A DNA stretch of 64,000 bases from Acidobacteriota bacterium (GTDB taxonomy: Bacteria; Acidobacteriota; Blastocatellia; HR10). The translations under genes were made by a program, and so were the position numbers. Numbering within the stretch: position 1 is the stretch's first letter; each line of letters begins with the position of its first letter. The stretch covers positions 130,356 to 194,355 of the forward strand of contig JAUQQC010000002.1 of assembly GCA_030550025.1 (NCBI GenBank). Reading direction: 5' to 3'. Below the pieces are notes generated by a model, which did no database searches, was not told the origin of the DNA, and was given only the letters and a program-made list of their open reading frames with translations. Below, in pieces: positions 35,293 through 44,446 of the stretch.

Positions 35293-36417
35293 TCACTTCG
35301 CCCGAGCATGCGATCGAAGCGAAGCGGTGCGATCGCATGCGGCTTCGTACACGGATTCGATCTGACGGAGAATGCGCTCTCGATCGAAGCGTTGCCGCAC
35401 GGCCAAACGAGCGGCTTCGGCGACGCGCGCGCGCCGCTCGGGATCCTCCAGAAGCTCCCACAGGCGCTCGGCCAAAGCCCTCACATCGCGTGGAGGAACC
35501 AAGAATCCCGTCTCACCGTGAACGACGATCTCGGCCGGACCTCCCGCCGCGAAGGCGATGACGGGCACGCCCGCCGCCATCGCCTGCACGAGCGCGAGCG
35601 AAAATCCTTCGCCATGCGAAGGGAGGACGAAGAGATCGCTCGCTGCCCATACTGGACGCAAATCGTCCACATGCCCGAGGAAATGCGCTCGCAGACCGAG
35701 CTGGCGCGCCAGTCGCTGCAGCCGTGCTTCGAATGCACGATGTTTCGCCGGAGCCGCACCGACGATCAGAAATTCGCAATCCTCTCGGCCGAGAAGGGCG
35801 GCGGCGCGCAGGAAATCCTCCGGCCCTTTGGCCGGCGCGAGTTGACCGACCGTCGTGATCACCAGCGGTCGCGTCAACCCAAAGCGCGCGCGCGCGTGGG
35901 CGCGCTCGGGAAGCGGCGCCACGTCTTCCTCCCTCACCCAATTGGGGATGGTCACCACCTGCGTTTCGGGAAGACTGAATTGGGCGAGCAGATTCCGACG
36001 CACGAATTCGGAGACGGCGATGATCCGATCCGCGCGCCGAAGGGCGGCCCGAGAGATGACATTGCGCCGCAGCGGGAGGTAATGATGCCGCGTGAGGATG
36101 ACGCGCGCGCGTCCGGACCCCACGGCCGCGGCGATGGTGGGCAGGTAATCGCGCCCCAGATGCGCGTGGACGATCTCGATGCCGTGCTCTCGAATCACGC
36201 GGCTCAGCCGATAGGCCGAGATCCCATCGAGCGAGTTCCGCAATGGTAACACGTGCGCGGCCGCGATGTACGGATTCACGCGCTCAAGAAGCGGGCTACC
36301 CGGGCGCACCGCCACGTGCACTTCGTGCCCGCGCTCATGTAATCCCGCTACCAGGTCGGCGACGTGAAGCTCGCCGCCGCCGATCTCCATCGCTGAGCAC
36401 ACTTGAAGAACGCGCAT
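35293..36417 (-). CDS. GT4-type glycosyltransferase
   Basis: 374 residues. The N-terminal acceptor domain has MEIGGGELHVADLVAGL and IVHAHLGRDYLPTIAA. The C-terminal donor domain has LVITTVGQLAPAKGPEDFL, FVLPSHGEGFSLALVQAMAA (the EGFxxxxxE catalytic region) and GVPVIAFAAGGPAEIV. It resembles lipopolysaccharide or exopolysaccharide GT4 enzymes; the sugar is unknown. It is divergent from pilD across a 43-base gap. The start is ATG 36417; the frame extends to 36462. Confidence 0.88.
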   Translation of the reverse strand: MRVLQVCSAMEIGGGELHVADLVAGLHERGHEVHVAVRPGSPLLERVNPYIAAAHVLPLRNSLDGISAYRLSRVIREHGIEIVHAHLGRDYLPTIAAAVGSGRARVILTRHHYLPLRRNVISRAALRRADRIIAVSEFVRRNLLAQFSLPETQVVTIPNWVREEDVAPLPERAHARARFGLTRPLVITTVGQLAPAKGPEDFLRAAALLGREDCEFLIVGAAPAKHRAFEARLQRLARQLGLRAHFLGHVDDLRPVWAASDLFVLPSHGEGFSLALVQAMAAGVPVIAFAAGGPAEIVVHGETGFLVPPRDVRALAERLWELLEDPERRARVAEAARLAVRQRFDRERILRQIESVYEAACDRTASLRSHARAK

Positions 36418-36421
36418 CGGC

Positions 36422-36449
36422 TTGACAAGTCCAGGGGCAACCATACAAG
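36422..36449 (+). promoter_or_regulatory. Sigma-70-type promoter for the prepilin peptidase
   Basis: TTGACA (36422-36427, perfect) and TACAAG (36444-36449) are spaced by 16 bp. The predicted transcript would begin about five bases before ATG 36461, and there is no ribosome-binding site, so the mRNA would be nearly leaderless. An inverted repeat ATGCC-TTC-GGCAT (36450-36462) overlaps the start codon. Confidence 0.4.
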
Positions 36450-36460
36450 ATGCCTTCGGC

Positions 36461-37648
36461 ATGTGGCAAGAGGCCGCGCGCGAGGTGGCGACCGAAGGAG
36501 CACCGCTCGCGCTCCTGCTCCTTGTAGCGTCTCTCTTCGGGCTCGCCGTGGGGAGCTTCCTGAACGTCGTGATCTATCGCGTCCCGCGCCGCATGTCCAT
36601 CGTGCGTCCCCGATCCCATTGCCCCCACTGTGGCGCGCCCATCCGATGGCGAGACAATATTCCGCTCCTCAGCTTCCTCCTCCTGAAAGGGCGCTGCCGC
36701 GCGTGCCATCACCCCATCTCCTGGCTCTATCCGGCCGTCGAAGCCGGAACCGCGCTCGGGTTCGCACTGTTGGCGTGGGAACACGGATGGAGTTGGGACC
36801 TCGTGCCGGATGCCGTATTCATGAGCGCGCTCATCGCCCTCGCCGTAATTGATGCGCGCCATCGTTTGCTGCCGGATGCCATCACCTATCCGGGATTCGT
36901 GCTGGCCGTCGGACTGCGCGCGCTCGTACCGCCGGAGAGCAACGCCGACGCCCACGACCTCGTCTTCCGCTCCGAGCTCGCGCGATTCCTCTCCGATCAC
37001 GCGCTCGGCGCGGGCGCCGTGCTCATCGTAGGGAGCAGTTTCTTGCTCTTCCTCCTGGAACGCATAGATTACCGATTGCTCGGGCGCAGGCTCGAGGAGT
37101 TGGAGACCGCTCCCGCGAGTGGGGGGGGCTCTTCTGCGCCCTCGCTCGTTCAAGAAGAACATCCGCCGGTCGAATCCCGTCCAACGCCGGAGCCGCGTGA
37201 GGGGATTGCGGACGCTCGCTCCGACGATGAAGCGCCTCAGGAGGCGTGGTCCCCCGAATGGGCAGCGCTCCTTTTGGCACTCGGCCTGTCGGGGATCTTC
37301 CTCGCGCTCGGGCGCGAGGACGCTTCGCTGGCCGCCTCCGGGGTGCGTTCGGCTCTCGGCGCGCTCGTGGGAGCTGCAGTCGGCAGCGGCCTGTTGTGGC
37401 TCTCGCGCGTGGGCTACTACGCCCTGCGCCGTTTGGAAGGTGTGGGCTTCGGTGACGTGAAGATGATGCTCATGGTCGGCGCTTTCCTCGGATGGGGGGG
37501 GGCGCTTGTGGCGATCTTTCTCGCTTCGCTGCTTGGCTCGATCTACGGCGTGACGCTCATGATCCTGACGCGCGAGCGCAACCCCAAGTTGCCCTTCGGG
37601 TCATTCTTGAGTCTGGCTGCGCTCGTGATCCTACTGCTGCTTCGTTGA
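36461..37648 (+). CDS. pilD: Type IV prepilin peptidase/N-methyltransferase with large insert
   Basis: 395 residues versus about 260-290 in the family. The methyltransferase part has two CxxC pairs (HCPHCGAPIR and GRCRACHHPIS) and the aspartyl-protease sites lie in LAVIDARHRLLPD and GVGFGDVKMMLM (GxGD). Between them is an insert of about 90 residues (near 210-300): a Pro, Glu and Ser-rich stretch (EEHPPVESRPTPEPRE) followed by additional hydrophobic helix. It cleaves type IV pilin-like leader peptides. No pilus gene is in the window. Confidence 0.93.
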   Translation: MWQEAAREVATEGAPLALLLLVASLFGLAVGSFLNVVIYRVPRRMSIVRPRSHCPHCGAPIRWRDNIPLLSFLLLKGRCRACHHPISWLYPAVEAGTALGFALLAWEHGWSWDLVPDAVFMSALIALAVIDARHRLLPDAITYPGFVLAVGLRALVPPESNADAHDLVFRSELARFLSDHALGAGAVLIVGSSFLLFLLERIDYRLLGRRLEELETAPASGGGSSAPSLVQEEHPPVESRPTPEPREGIADARSDDEAPQEAWSPEWAALLLALGLSGIFLALGREDASLAASGVRSALGALVGAAVGSGLLWLSRVGYYALRRLEGVGFGDVKMMLMVGAFLGWGGALVAIFLASLLGSIYGVTLMILTRERNPKLPFGSFLSLAALVILLLLR

Positions 37649-37678
37649 AGTGCCGTGCTCCTTCCTACACCCCCGCGC

Positions 37679-38647
37679 TCAGGGGATGAGCAAGAGTTTG
37701 CCCGTAGAGGCCCGTGAGGCGAGGACGCGATGGGCTTCGGCGGCCTCGGTCAATGGGAAGACGCGCTCGATGCGAAGGCGTATTTGCCCTTCCTGAATCC
37801 ACCGGAAGAGAGCGCGCGCGCGCTCCAGCAACTCCTCCCGCGTGGCCGCGTAGTGCGACAGATGCGGTCGCGTGAGGAACAATGAGCCCTTCGTCGAGAG
37901 GACAAGAGGATCGAGTGGAGGAACAGGACCGCTCGCCTGGCCGAAGAGCACAAGCAGACCGCGCGGCCTCAAGCAGTTCAAACTCTTCTCAAACGTCGCC
38001 TGACCGACTGAATCGTAGACGACGTCAACGCCACGCCCCTCGGTGAGCCGCTTCACCTCCACCTCGAAATCCTGCTGCGTGTAAAGGATCACCTCATCGG
38101 CGCCCGCCTCGCGCGCGCGTTGTGCCTTCTCCTCGGTCGAGACCGTGCCGATGACGCGCGCGCCTCGCAGTTTGGCCATCTGCACAATCAAAAGCCCCGT
38201 TCCCCCGGCCGCCGCATGCACGAGCGCCGTATCGCCCGGCTTGAGCGGATAAGTGCTGTGGGTGAGATAATGAGCCGTCAGCCCTTGAACCATTGCAGCC
38301 GCAGCCGTGGAAAAATCTATCGCTTCGGGAAGAGGCACCAATCTCCACGCCGGAACGACAGCGCGCTCCGCATACGCCCCAAGCGATAGCGCATAAGCGA
38401 CGCGATCCCCCACGCGAACATCCGTGACATCCGGACCCACGGCTTCCACGACGCCCGCGCCCTCGATTCCGGGAGTGAACGGAAGCGGATTCGGATACAG
38501 GCCCGTCCGATGGTAGATGTCAATGAAATTGACGCCCGCGGCCTCGATCTTCACCCGCACCTGGCCCGACCCTGGCTCCGGGATGGGAACATCTTCATGC
38601 CGCAAGACCTCCGGCCCTCCGTACTCATGAACGCGGATCGCTTTCAT
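37679..38647 (-). CDS. qor: NADPH:quinone oxidoreductase (zinc-free MDR family)
   Basis: 322 residues. The catalytic N-terminal domain begins [15 protein letters not shown] and has ITD-type [15 protein letters not shown]. The Rossmann part has [18 protein letters not shown] (AAxGGxG). No zinc ligands of the alcohol dehydrogenases are visible. It reduces quinones or enones with NADPH; physiological substrate unknown. The ribosome-binding site is AGGAGGG. The upstream 203-base gap (38648-38850) contains only a weak TACACT-like -10. Confidence 0.92.
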   Translation of the reverse strand: MKAIRVHEYGGPEVLRHEDVPIPEPGSGQVRVKIEAAGVNFIDIYHRTGLYPNPLPFTPGIEGAGVVEAVGPDVTDVRVGDRVAYALSLGAYAERAVVPAWRLVPLPEAIDFSTAAAAMVQGLTAHYLTHSTYPLKPGDTALVHAAAGGTGLLIVQMAKLRGARVIGTVSTEEKAQRAREAGADEVILYTQQDFEVEVKRLTEGRGVDVVYDSVGQATFEKSLNCLRPRGLLVLFGQASGPVPPLDPLVLSTKGSLFLTRPHLSHYAATREELLERARALFRWIQEGQIRLRIERVFPLTEAAEAHRVLASRASTGKLLLIP

Positions 38648-38850
38648 CGTTCGTCCCTCCTGACCTTCATCCCTTCGAGCGAGATGTTGTAGTGTACATC
38701 ACCCCGCGCAATCGAGAAACCTCGACGCATGACGACGGAGCGCCCATTAGGTGTGTGGGATCAGGCTCTCGATCAATCGCAAAGGACCAAGCTGAGCTCG
38801 TCTCCGGGGCGGCAGTGCGCATGTAGTCAAGGCTGATTGCGGAGCGAGCG

Positions 38851-40419
38851 TCATCCGCCTTCGCGCGTGTGTCCGAGGTGGGCGAAGAGCACGGCGTAGA
38901 GTTCGATCCCATCCCACAGGTTTTGCACGCGCAAATTCTCGTTCGCTCCGTGCTGATTATTGTCGTGGTTGACGATGGGGACGCCGATGACGGGGACGTT
39001 GAGCAGTTCCTGAAAGAGATACATGGGGATGCTCCCACCCAACGTCGGCATCTTCACAATGGGAGCGCCGACCGCTTCCTCGATGAGGCGCACGAGGGCG
39101 CGGGAGATGGGCAGATCCATTGAGGTGCGCGCCGGCGGGTATCCGGATCCCCAGATGAGCCGCACGATCTTCGGATACCGACGTCGCTGTTCGAGGGTCG
39201 GCGCTTCGGAGACGATGGTGAAGCCTTGTCGGCGGATATGTTCTTCAACGCGTCGGCGGACGCTCTCGGGCGTTTGATCGGGCACCAAGCGAAAATCAAT
39301 CGAAGCTGTCGCCTCGGTGGGGATAGCATTCTGCGCCGTCTCGCCCACATGCCCGGCGCGAAGGCCGCGCACGTTGAGCGCGGGAACCATGAGGAGTTCG
39401 ACCAAGCGCCGTCCTTGGCCTTCGGACCAACTGAGTCCGAGTTCCTCTCGAAGCGACGCCTCTATATCGGGGATCTCAGCGAGCGCGCGTCGTTCGCTCT
39501 CGGTGAGCGGGCGCACGTCCTCATAGAATCCGGCGATGCGAATGCGTCCGTCCTCCTCGCGCATGCTCGCCAGGAGATGCGCGAGCATGGCCGCGGGATT
39601 CGGCGCCCAATTCCCGTAGTGTCCGCTGTGCAAGGGACGCCTGGGGCCGTACACCGTGAGTTCCAGGTCCACGATTCCGCGCGCGCCGAAGTACACTTGC
39701 TGACGGCGCGTTTGATGGATCGGTCCGTCGCAGAGCACCCAGGCATCGGCCTTCAACCGATCGGCATACTTCTGTAAGATCGTCCGCAGATGGGGCGAGC
39801 CCGCCTCCTCTTCTCCCTCGAAGAAGAACTTGACATTCACCGAGAGGGGGATCTGCGCGGCGCGCAAAGCGTCTAAGGCGACCAGGAGCGCCACAATCGG
39901 CGATTTGTCATCGCTCGCCGAGCGCGCGTAGAGGCGCCATTCGCCGGGAATGGGCGTTGGGATCGCCGACCAGGGAACATCGCGTCCACCGTGCTCCAGA
40001 GGTCGGTCGCGGAGCACGGGCTTCCATGGATCGCTCGCCCACTGCGAGGGATCTACCGGTTGGCCATCGAAATGCGCATAGAAGACGATCGTATGGCGCG
40101 CGTGCGGGACGAGGAGTTCGCCGTAAACGGCGGGTGGGGCATCGCCGACATCGAGAATCTCCGCGCGAACGCCACGTCGCTCGAGCATCACCCGCAGGAG
40201 TTCAGCATTTCGGCGGATGGCTTCCCGATCCGAAGCGACGTTGGGGATCGAGAGGAATTCCACCAGCTCGCCGAGGATCGCTTTCTCGTGAGCGAGCCGA
40301 TATGCGCGCACTCGCTCGCGCGTAGTTCGCACGTCTTCGGCGAGCGAGCGTTGACTAGGAGCGAGACCGAGCAGAAGCAAAAGGGCCGCAGTGCATCGCC
40401 TCCGTTCTCGTCGCCTCAT
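38851..40419 (-). CDS. Exported M20-family dipeptidase/carboxypeptidase
   Basis: 522 residues starting with a Tat- or Sec-type leader (RRRERRRCTAALLLLLGL). Metal-site motifs of M20 peptidases are present: FYAHFDGQPVDP, YARSASDDKSPIVAL, and the Glu pair FFEGEEEAGSPH. The mid-chain dimerisation lid follows (GPRRPLHSGHYGNW). It hydrolyses dipeptides or C-terminal residues in the periplasm with two metal ions. The S9 peptidase gene lies 89 bases upstream, which suggests joint peptide degradation. Confidence 0.92.
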   Translation of the reverse strand: MRRRERRRCTAALLLLLGLAPSQRSLAEDVRTTRERVRAYRLAHEKAILGELVEFLSIPNVASDREAIRRNAELLRVMLERRGVRAEILDVGDAPPAVYGELLVPHARHTIVFYAHFDGQPVDPSQWASDPWKPVLRDRPLEHGGRDVPWSAIPTPIPGEWRLYARSASDDKSPIVALLVALDALRAAQIPLSVNVKFFFEGEEEAGSPHLRTILQKYADRLKADAWVLCDGPIHQTRRQQVYFGARGIVDLELTVYGPRRPLHSGHYGNWAPNPAAMLAHLLASMREEDGRIRIAGFYEDVRPLTESERRALAEIPDIEASLREELGLSWSEGQGRRLVELLMVPALNVRGLRAGHVGETAQNAIPTEATASIDFRLVPDQTPESVRRRVEEHIRRQGFTIVSEAPTLEQRRRYPKIVRLIWGSGYPPARTSMDLPISRALVRLIEEAVGAPIVKMPTLGGSIPMYLFQELLNVPVIGVPIVNHDNNQHGANENLRVQNLWDGIELYAVLFAHLGHTREGG

Positions 40420-40508
40420 AGCCAGCCTCCATGCGCGATGTGAGTATCGCGCGCGGTGCCCTCGATCTCATCCCGCATGGCTCGAAGGCGCCGCGCGCGG
40501 GCTCTCTC

Positions 40509-42458
40509 TCACTGGAGCTGAGCCGAGGAGCCAGGGACTTCGCGCCACGGCTCGAAGCGTCCGCCCAGATGTTTGGCCAGGAATTCCTCAGCGCGACCGA
40601 AGAAGTCGAGCCGGTTCTCCGGGCGGGCGAATCCATGTCCTTCATCGGGATAGACGACGTAGGTGACCGGAACGTTCTTCGCCCGCAGCGTCTGCACGAT
40701 CTGGTCGCTCTCGGCCTTCTTCACGCGCGGATCATTCGCCCCGTGACCGATGAGCAGGGGAGCCTTGATCTGATCGGCTCGGAAAAGCGGCGAGCGCGAC
40801 TTCAGGAACTCCTCATCTGTCTCCACCCTCCCCAGGCGTTTGTCGAAGAGCGCCTTCATCGGCGCCCAGTACGGCGGGATCGAGCGCAAGAGCGTGACCA
40901 GATTCGAGGGGCCGACGATGTCCACGCCGCAGGCGAATTCTTCGGGCGTGAAGGCCAATCCGACGAGCGTCGCGTAACCGCCGTAGCTGCCGCCCATGAT
41001 GCACACGCGCTTGGGATCGGCGTATCCCTGCTGCACGGCCCAGTTCTTGCCATCAATGAGATCGGTATGCATCTTCCCGGCCCACTCCCGATCGCCGGCG
41101 TTCAAATACGCCTTCCCGTATCCGGTCGAGCCGCGGAAGTTGACCTGCAAGACGGCGTACCCGCGATTGGCGAGCCATTGGACGATCGAGTTGAATCCCC
41201 ACACGTCGCGCGCCCACGGGCCGCCGTGCACAAGCAGCACCGTGGGCAGATTCCTTGGCGGGACGCCCACCGGGAGCGTGAGGTATCCGTAGAGGGTCAT
41301 CCCATCGCGGGCCGTGAACGAGATCGGTTGCATCTTCGCCAGGCGATACCGCTCGAGCGCCGGTTGATTGCTGAAGAGCAAGCTGAGCCGCCGCGTCGAG
41401 CGATCGTAGGCGTAGTAGTAAACAGGGCCATCGTCCAAGAGGTAGGAGACGATCCACATCCGGTCCTCGCGGTCTCGACTGACGATGCTCAGGTCGCCAT
41501 CGCGTTCCTTGCGCAGCAGCTCGAAATCGGCGCGAAGCGACGGATCCAGAAGTTGCCATTCCCGGCGCGCGCGAATGAATTGCACGGCCTCCAAGCGCCG
41601 CGTCTTCGGATGGATCATCACAGTGTTCACGTCATACTGCGGGTCTTCGGCGATGACGGTCGTCTTCCCGGTGGCGACGTCCACTTCGATCAACCGCGCG
41701 GCATTAGCGCCGACACTGGAGATGAGCCAGAGGCCGCGGCCGTCCGGCGTGAAGGCTGCTACACCACCGAACGTCTCGTCCGGTCCCCACCGCAGCAGCT
41801 CGCGCCAAGGCGATTTGGCGTCCTCGCGCACGCGAATGAACATCCCTCCATCTGGAGTGAATCCGGACGCTGCGCGCACCTGCAGCCGATGATCCGCGGC
41901 CCACTGGAAGACATCTCCGGGATTCTCCGTGTCCAACGCGACGGCGCCAGTCTTCAAATTGATGCGGTACACATCATGCCATCGCCGATCACGGAGATTC
42001 AGCGCGACGAGGATCTCATCGGGGAACTGCGGATCGATCGCCACGACCTGCGCTTGCACGCCTTCGAACGGCGTCAGATCGCGCGTCGTCATCGCCTTCA
42101 AGCTCGTCTGGTAGAGATGCCAATTCTCATCGCCGTCTCGGTCTTGGATGTAGAGGATGTGCTCGCTGTCCTCCTGCCAGAAATACGCGCGAATGCCACG
42201 CTTTTTATCTGAAGTCACGACCCGATCGTCGTTCTTGCCGACGGTCCGCACCCAGACGTTGAGCACGCCTTCGTGCGGTGCCAGATAGGCGAGCTTCGTC
42301 CCATCCGGGGAGATCTGCGGATTGGCCTTTTCGGGATTTCCGAAGAGGACTTCGCGAGGGATGAGCGGCGGCAGCTCCACGGCTCGCGCCACCCATCCGT
42401 TGGACAGAAGCATGAGGCTCAAGGCCACAAGGCCGCCCCAACGATGCATCCTACGCAT
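40509..42458 (-). CDS. S9-family serine peptidase (prolyl oligopeptidase/acylaminoacyl peptidase type)
   Basis: 649 residues: a signal peptide (RWGGLVALSLMLLSNGW), an N-terminal beta-propeller domain with PQISPDGTKLAYL, and a C-terminal alpha/beta-hydrolase domain. The catalytic Ser is in IMGGSYGGYATL, Asp in GHGANDPRVKKAE and His in DEGHGFARPENR. It cleaves short peptides in the periplasm. ATG 42458 follows GGAGGAGGG and sets the start. It lies in a minus-strand run with a VWFA gene upstream and the M20 peptidase downstream. Confidence 0.93.
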   Translation of the reverse strand: MRRMHRWGGLVALSLMLLSNGWVARAVELPPLIPREVLFGNPEKANPQISPDGTKLAYLAPHEGVLNVWVRTVGKNDDRVVTSDKKRGIRAYFWQEDSEHILYIQDRDGDENWHLYQTSLKAMTTRDLTPFEGVQAQVVAIDPQFPDEILVALNLRDRRWHDVYRINLKTGAVALDTENPGDVFQWAADHRLQVRAASGFTPDGGMFIRVREDAKSPWRELLRWGPDETFGGVAAFTPDGRGLWLISSVGANAARLIEVDVATGKTTVIAEDPQYDVNTVMIHPKTRRLEAVQFIRARREWQLLDPSLRADFELLRKERDGDLSIVSRDREDRMWIVSYLLDDGPVYYYAYDRSTRRLSLLFSNQPALERYRLAKMQPISFTARDGMTLYGYLTLPVGVPPRNLPTVLLVHGGPWARDVWGFNSIVQWLANRGYAVLQVNFRGSTGYGKAYLNAGDREWAGKMHTDLIDGKNWAVQQGYADPKRVCIMGGSYGGYATLVGLAFTPEEFACGVDIVGPSNLVTLLRSIPPYWAPMKALFDKRLGRVETDEEFLKSRSPLFRADQIKAPLLIGHGANDPRVKKAESDQIVQTLRAKNVPVTYVVYPDEGHGFARPENRLDFFGRAEEFLAKHLGGRFEPWREVPGSSAQLQ

Positions 42459-42569
42459 AGCCCTCCTCCTTCCGCGAACAGTTTGCCTCAAGTGCCCGCT
42501 TGTGCGGAACTCGCTCCGCTCACTCTTACGCGAGCGCTGAGCGTCGGGTTCCCGAGTTTTCGCAACGGC

Positions 42570-44243
42570 CTATCGGGCATAGTATCCTCGACGGGCCTTC
42601 ACGCGAACGCCGGGACGAAGGACCTTCACGCGGATGGTGCGCCATTTTCCATCGCGCGCCGTATTGATCGGACTGTAGGCGAGGCTATAGATCGTGCGCA
42701 GCTCGTCGGCGATGCGTTGATAGACGCCTTCCAAATCCTCGACCGTATCCGCCCGGTAGAGCGTCCCGGCCGAATGCTCGGCGAGCGCCAAGAGTTGTCG
42801 CCGGGCGAGGGCGTAGCTCATCGGGCTCTCGCGTCGCTGCCGCACGACCATCTCGTATTCCGTATCCAGGTAGATGGGATAGATGAGCACGTCCGACTCC
42901 TGAACGCGCGCGAGCAACTCTTCAAACGTATGCTCCGTCGGAAAGAGCCACGGCTGACGGATCGAGTTGTCCACGCCGTCGGTCATGACGACGATGGCCT
43001 TGCGACGCCCAGGTCGTCGCTCCACCTCGGTGAGCACGCGCCAAAGGGCATCGTAGAAAGCCGTCCCCCCACCCCCTCGAATCGTCTGAATGCTTTGCTT
43101 GAGGAGGAAGCGATTGTTCGTGAACGGTGCGATCTCGTAGACGCGACGCGCAAAGGCGAAGACGGCCATGCGATCCTCCGGCCCGATCATGTCCACGAAG
43201 GCCTGCGCCGCCCGTCGGATGACGCCCAGCTTCGATTCGGTGCTCCCGCTGACGTCCAAAAGCAATGCGAGATCAAACGGCGCCGTCACCGGGGAGAAGT
43301 GCGTGATCTGCTGCTGCACGCCGTCCTCGTAGATGACGAAGTCCTGCTTCTGGAGGTCGCTGACGGCCTTCCCGTGCTCATCGGTCACGCTCACGTTGAC
43401 GTTGACCAGTGGCGCCTCCAACGTGATGACATCTCCTGAATCTTCCGAGCGCGGTCGGCGCGGTGACGGCGGAGGAGGCTCCTCGGTCGGATCCGTGTGG
43501 AGGCTTGGGCGAGAACGCGAAGAAGGTGACGCTTCGCGGTCGGGCAGCTCGCGCGGCGGAGGCGATGGCAGCGATTCCGCGCGTGCCAGAGACGGCGAGG
43601 GAGACATCGTCGGCGGGAGCGCGAGCAGGCGAATGTCTCCGCGCATCGTCTTCGCTGTCAGGGAGCGTCCGCCGCGCCCCAGTCGGCCTTCGATCACATG
43701 GGCGTCGAATTTCCCTCGGACGAGGATCGGAAGCTCCGACTGAATGGCCCCTTGCGGCGCGTGCAGCGCGATCTCCGCGTCGAAATTGGCCGGCAGACGA
43801 AGCGTGATGTTCCCGCCGATCGTCTCGATCGTCGTCGCCCCGGGCTCGCCGGCGAGCTCGATGGACCCATCGGCGGATCTGAGCTCGAGGATCGTTCCGT
43901 CCGGGACGCGCAGCCGCACATCGAGGCGAAGTTGCGGGACGGAGGGGATCACGCACGTGAGGGTTTCCGCCGAGACGTTCAACGAGACCACGGAGGCGCG
44001 AAAAGCGCGAGCGCCGGACACGGGTCGTGCCTCCACTTCTACGCGCGATCGAGACCAGGTCTGCAGATGGATGCCGCCGGAGAGATTCTCCACGCGCGCC
44101 CTTCCCCCCATCGGAAAGTCGAAGGTCTTCTCCAAAGCCGGGACAGATGCCTGGCGGCCAGACTGAAGGGCGGAGATCGCCGAAGGCCAAAGAAGCAGTA
44201 GAAGAACGACCCAAGCCGTGAGCAAGGCGCTCCGGTTTCTCAT
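42570..44243 (-). CDS. VWFA-related acidobacterial secreted protein with beta-repeat N-domain (1)
   Basis: 557 residues: a signal peptide (LLTAWVVLLLLLWPSAIS); a beta-strand-rich region at about 30-190 resembling DUF4097/adhesin-like solenoids (RVENLSGGIHLQTW, then IELAGEPGATTIETIGGNI); a Ser/Arg/Pro-rich linker; and a VWFA domain with the MIDAS motif LLLDVSGSTESKLG plus VVMTDGVDNSI. The end, YSLAYSPIN to RGYYAR, matches the Acidobacteria-specific VWFA family. Proteins of this family are extracytoplasmic and bind unknown partners. The start is ATG 44243, with AAAGGAGG upstream. Closely similar in layout to the protein at 55673-57517. Confidence 0.9.
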   Translation of the reverse strand: MRNRSALLTAWVVLLLLLWPSAISALQSGRQASVPALEKTFDFPMGGRARVENLSGGIHLQTWSRSRVEVEARPVSGARAFRASVVSLNVSAETLTCVIPSVPQLRLDVRLRVPDGTILELRSADGSIELAGEPGATTIETIGGNITLRLPANFDAEIALHAPQGAIQSELPILVRGKFDAHVIEGRLGRGGRSLTAKTMRGDIRLLALPPTMSPSPSLARAESLPSPPPRELPDREASPSSRSRPSLHTDPTEEPPPPSPRRPRSEDSGDVITLEAPLVNVNVSVTDEHGKAVSDLQKQDFVIYEDGVQQQITHFSPVTAPFDLALLLDVSGSTESKLGVIRRAAQAFVDMIGPEDRMAVFAFARRVYEIAPFTNNRFLLKQSIQTIRGGGGTAFYDALWRVLTEVERRPGRRKAIVVMTDGVDNSIRQPWLFPTEHTFEELLARVQESDVLIYPIYLDTEYEMVVRQRRESPMSYALARRQLLALAEHSAGTLYRADTVEDLEGVYQRIADELRTIYSLAYSPINTARDGKWRTIRVKVLRPGVRVKARRGYYAR

Positions 44244-44264
44244 AGCCTTTGGCCTCCTTTCTCG

Positions 44265-44300
44265 CCCGCGCGAGCCCCATCTCTTGGGCTTCTCGCGGGG
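44265..44300 (-). promoter_or_regulatory. Imperfect hairpin in the leader of the first VWFA gene
   Basis: On the minus strand CCCGCGA-GAA-GCCC, an 8-base loop, then GGGC-TCG-CG-CGGG can pair with small bulges. It ends just upstream of the AAAGGAGG ribosome-binding site. Long GC-rich pairing next to a ribosome-binding site could hold or expose it. There is no poly-T tract, so it is not a typical terminator. The rest of the 203-base gap holds nothing I recognise. Confidence 0.35.
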
Positions 44301-44446
44301 ATCGCAGGGTCGCTTATTTGGATGCATCGTTCGCCAATTCCGTTGGGAAGCGAGCGCCGAACCCATGCCGATGCGGCCCTGCAGGCCTCGCGTCAAAGCC
44401 CTGAGCGGGATCAGCACTCGCTTCATCGGTTTTTCCACGCGCATCC

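Noticed and set aside
35880-35905. Long alternating GC run (GCGCGC) as a regulatory or Z-DNA element
   Set aside because: It is inside the GT4 coding frame and encodes Ala-Arg repeats; similar runs occur in many genes here.
38648-38850. Promoter with TACACT upstream of qor
   Set aside because: No -35 at a proper distance; only a 4-of-6 match.
40431-42212. 593-residue plus-strand frame opposite the S9 peptidase
   Set aside because: The S9 protein has a complete Ser-Asp-His triad and signal peptide; the antisense frame has no domain.
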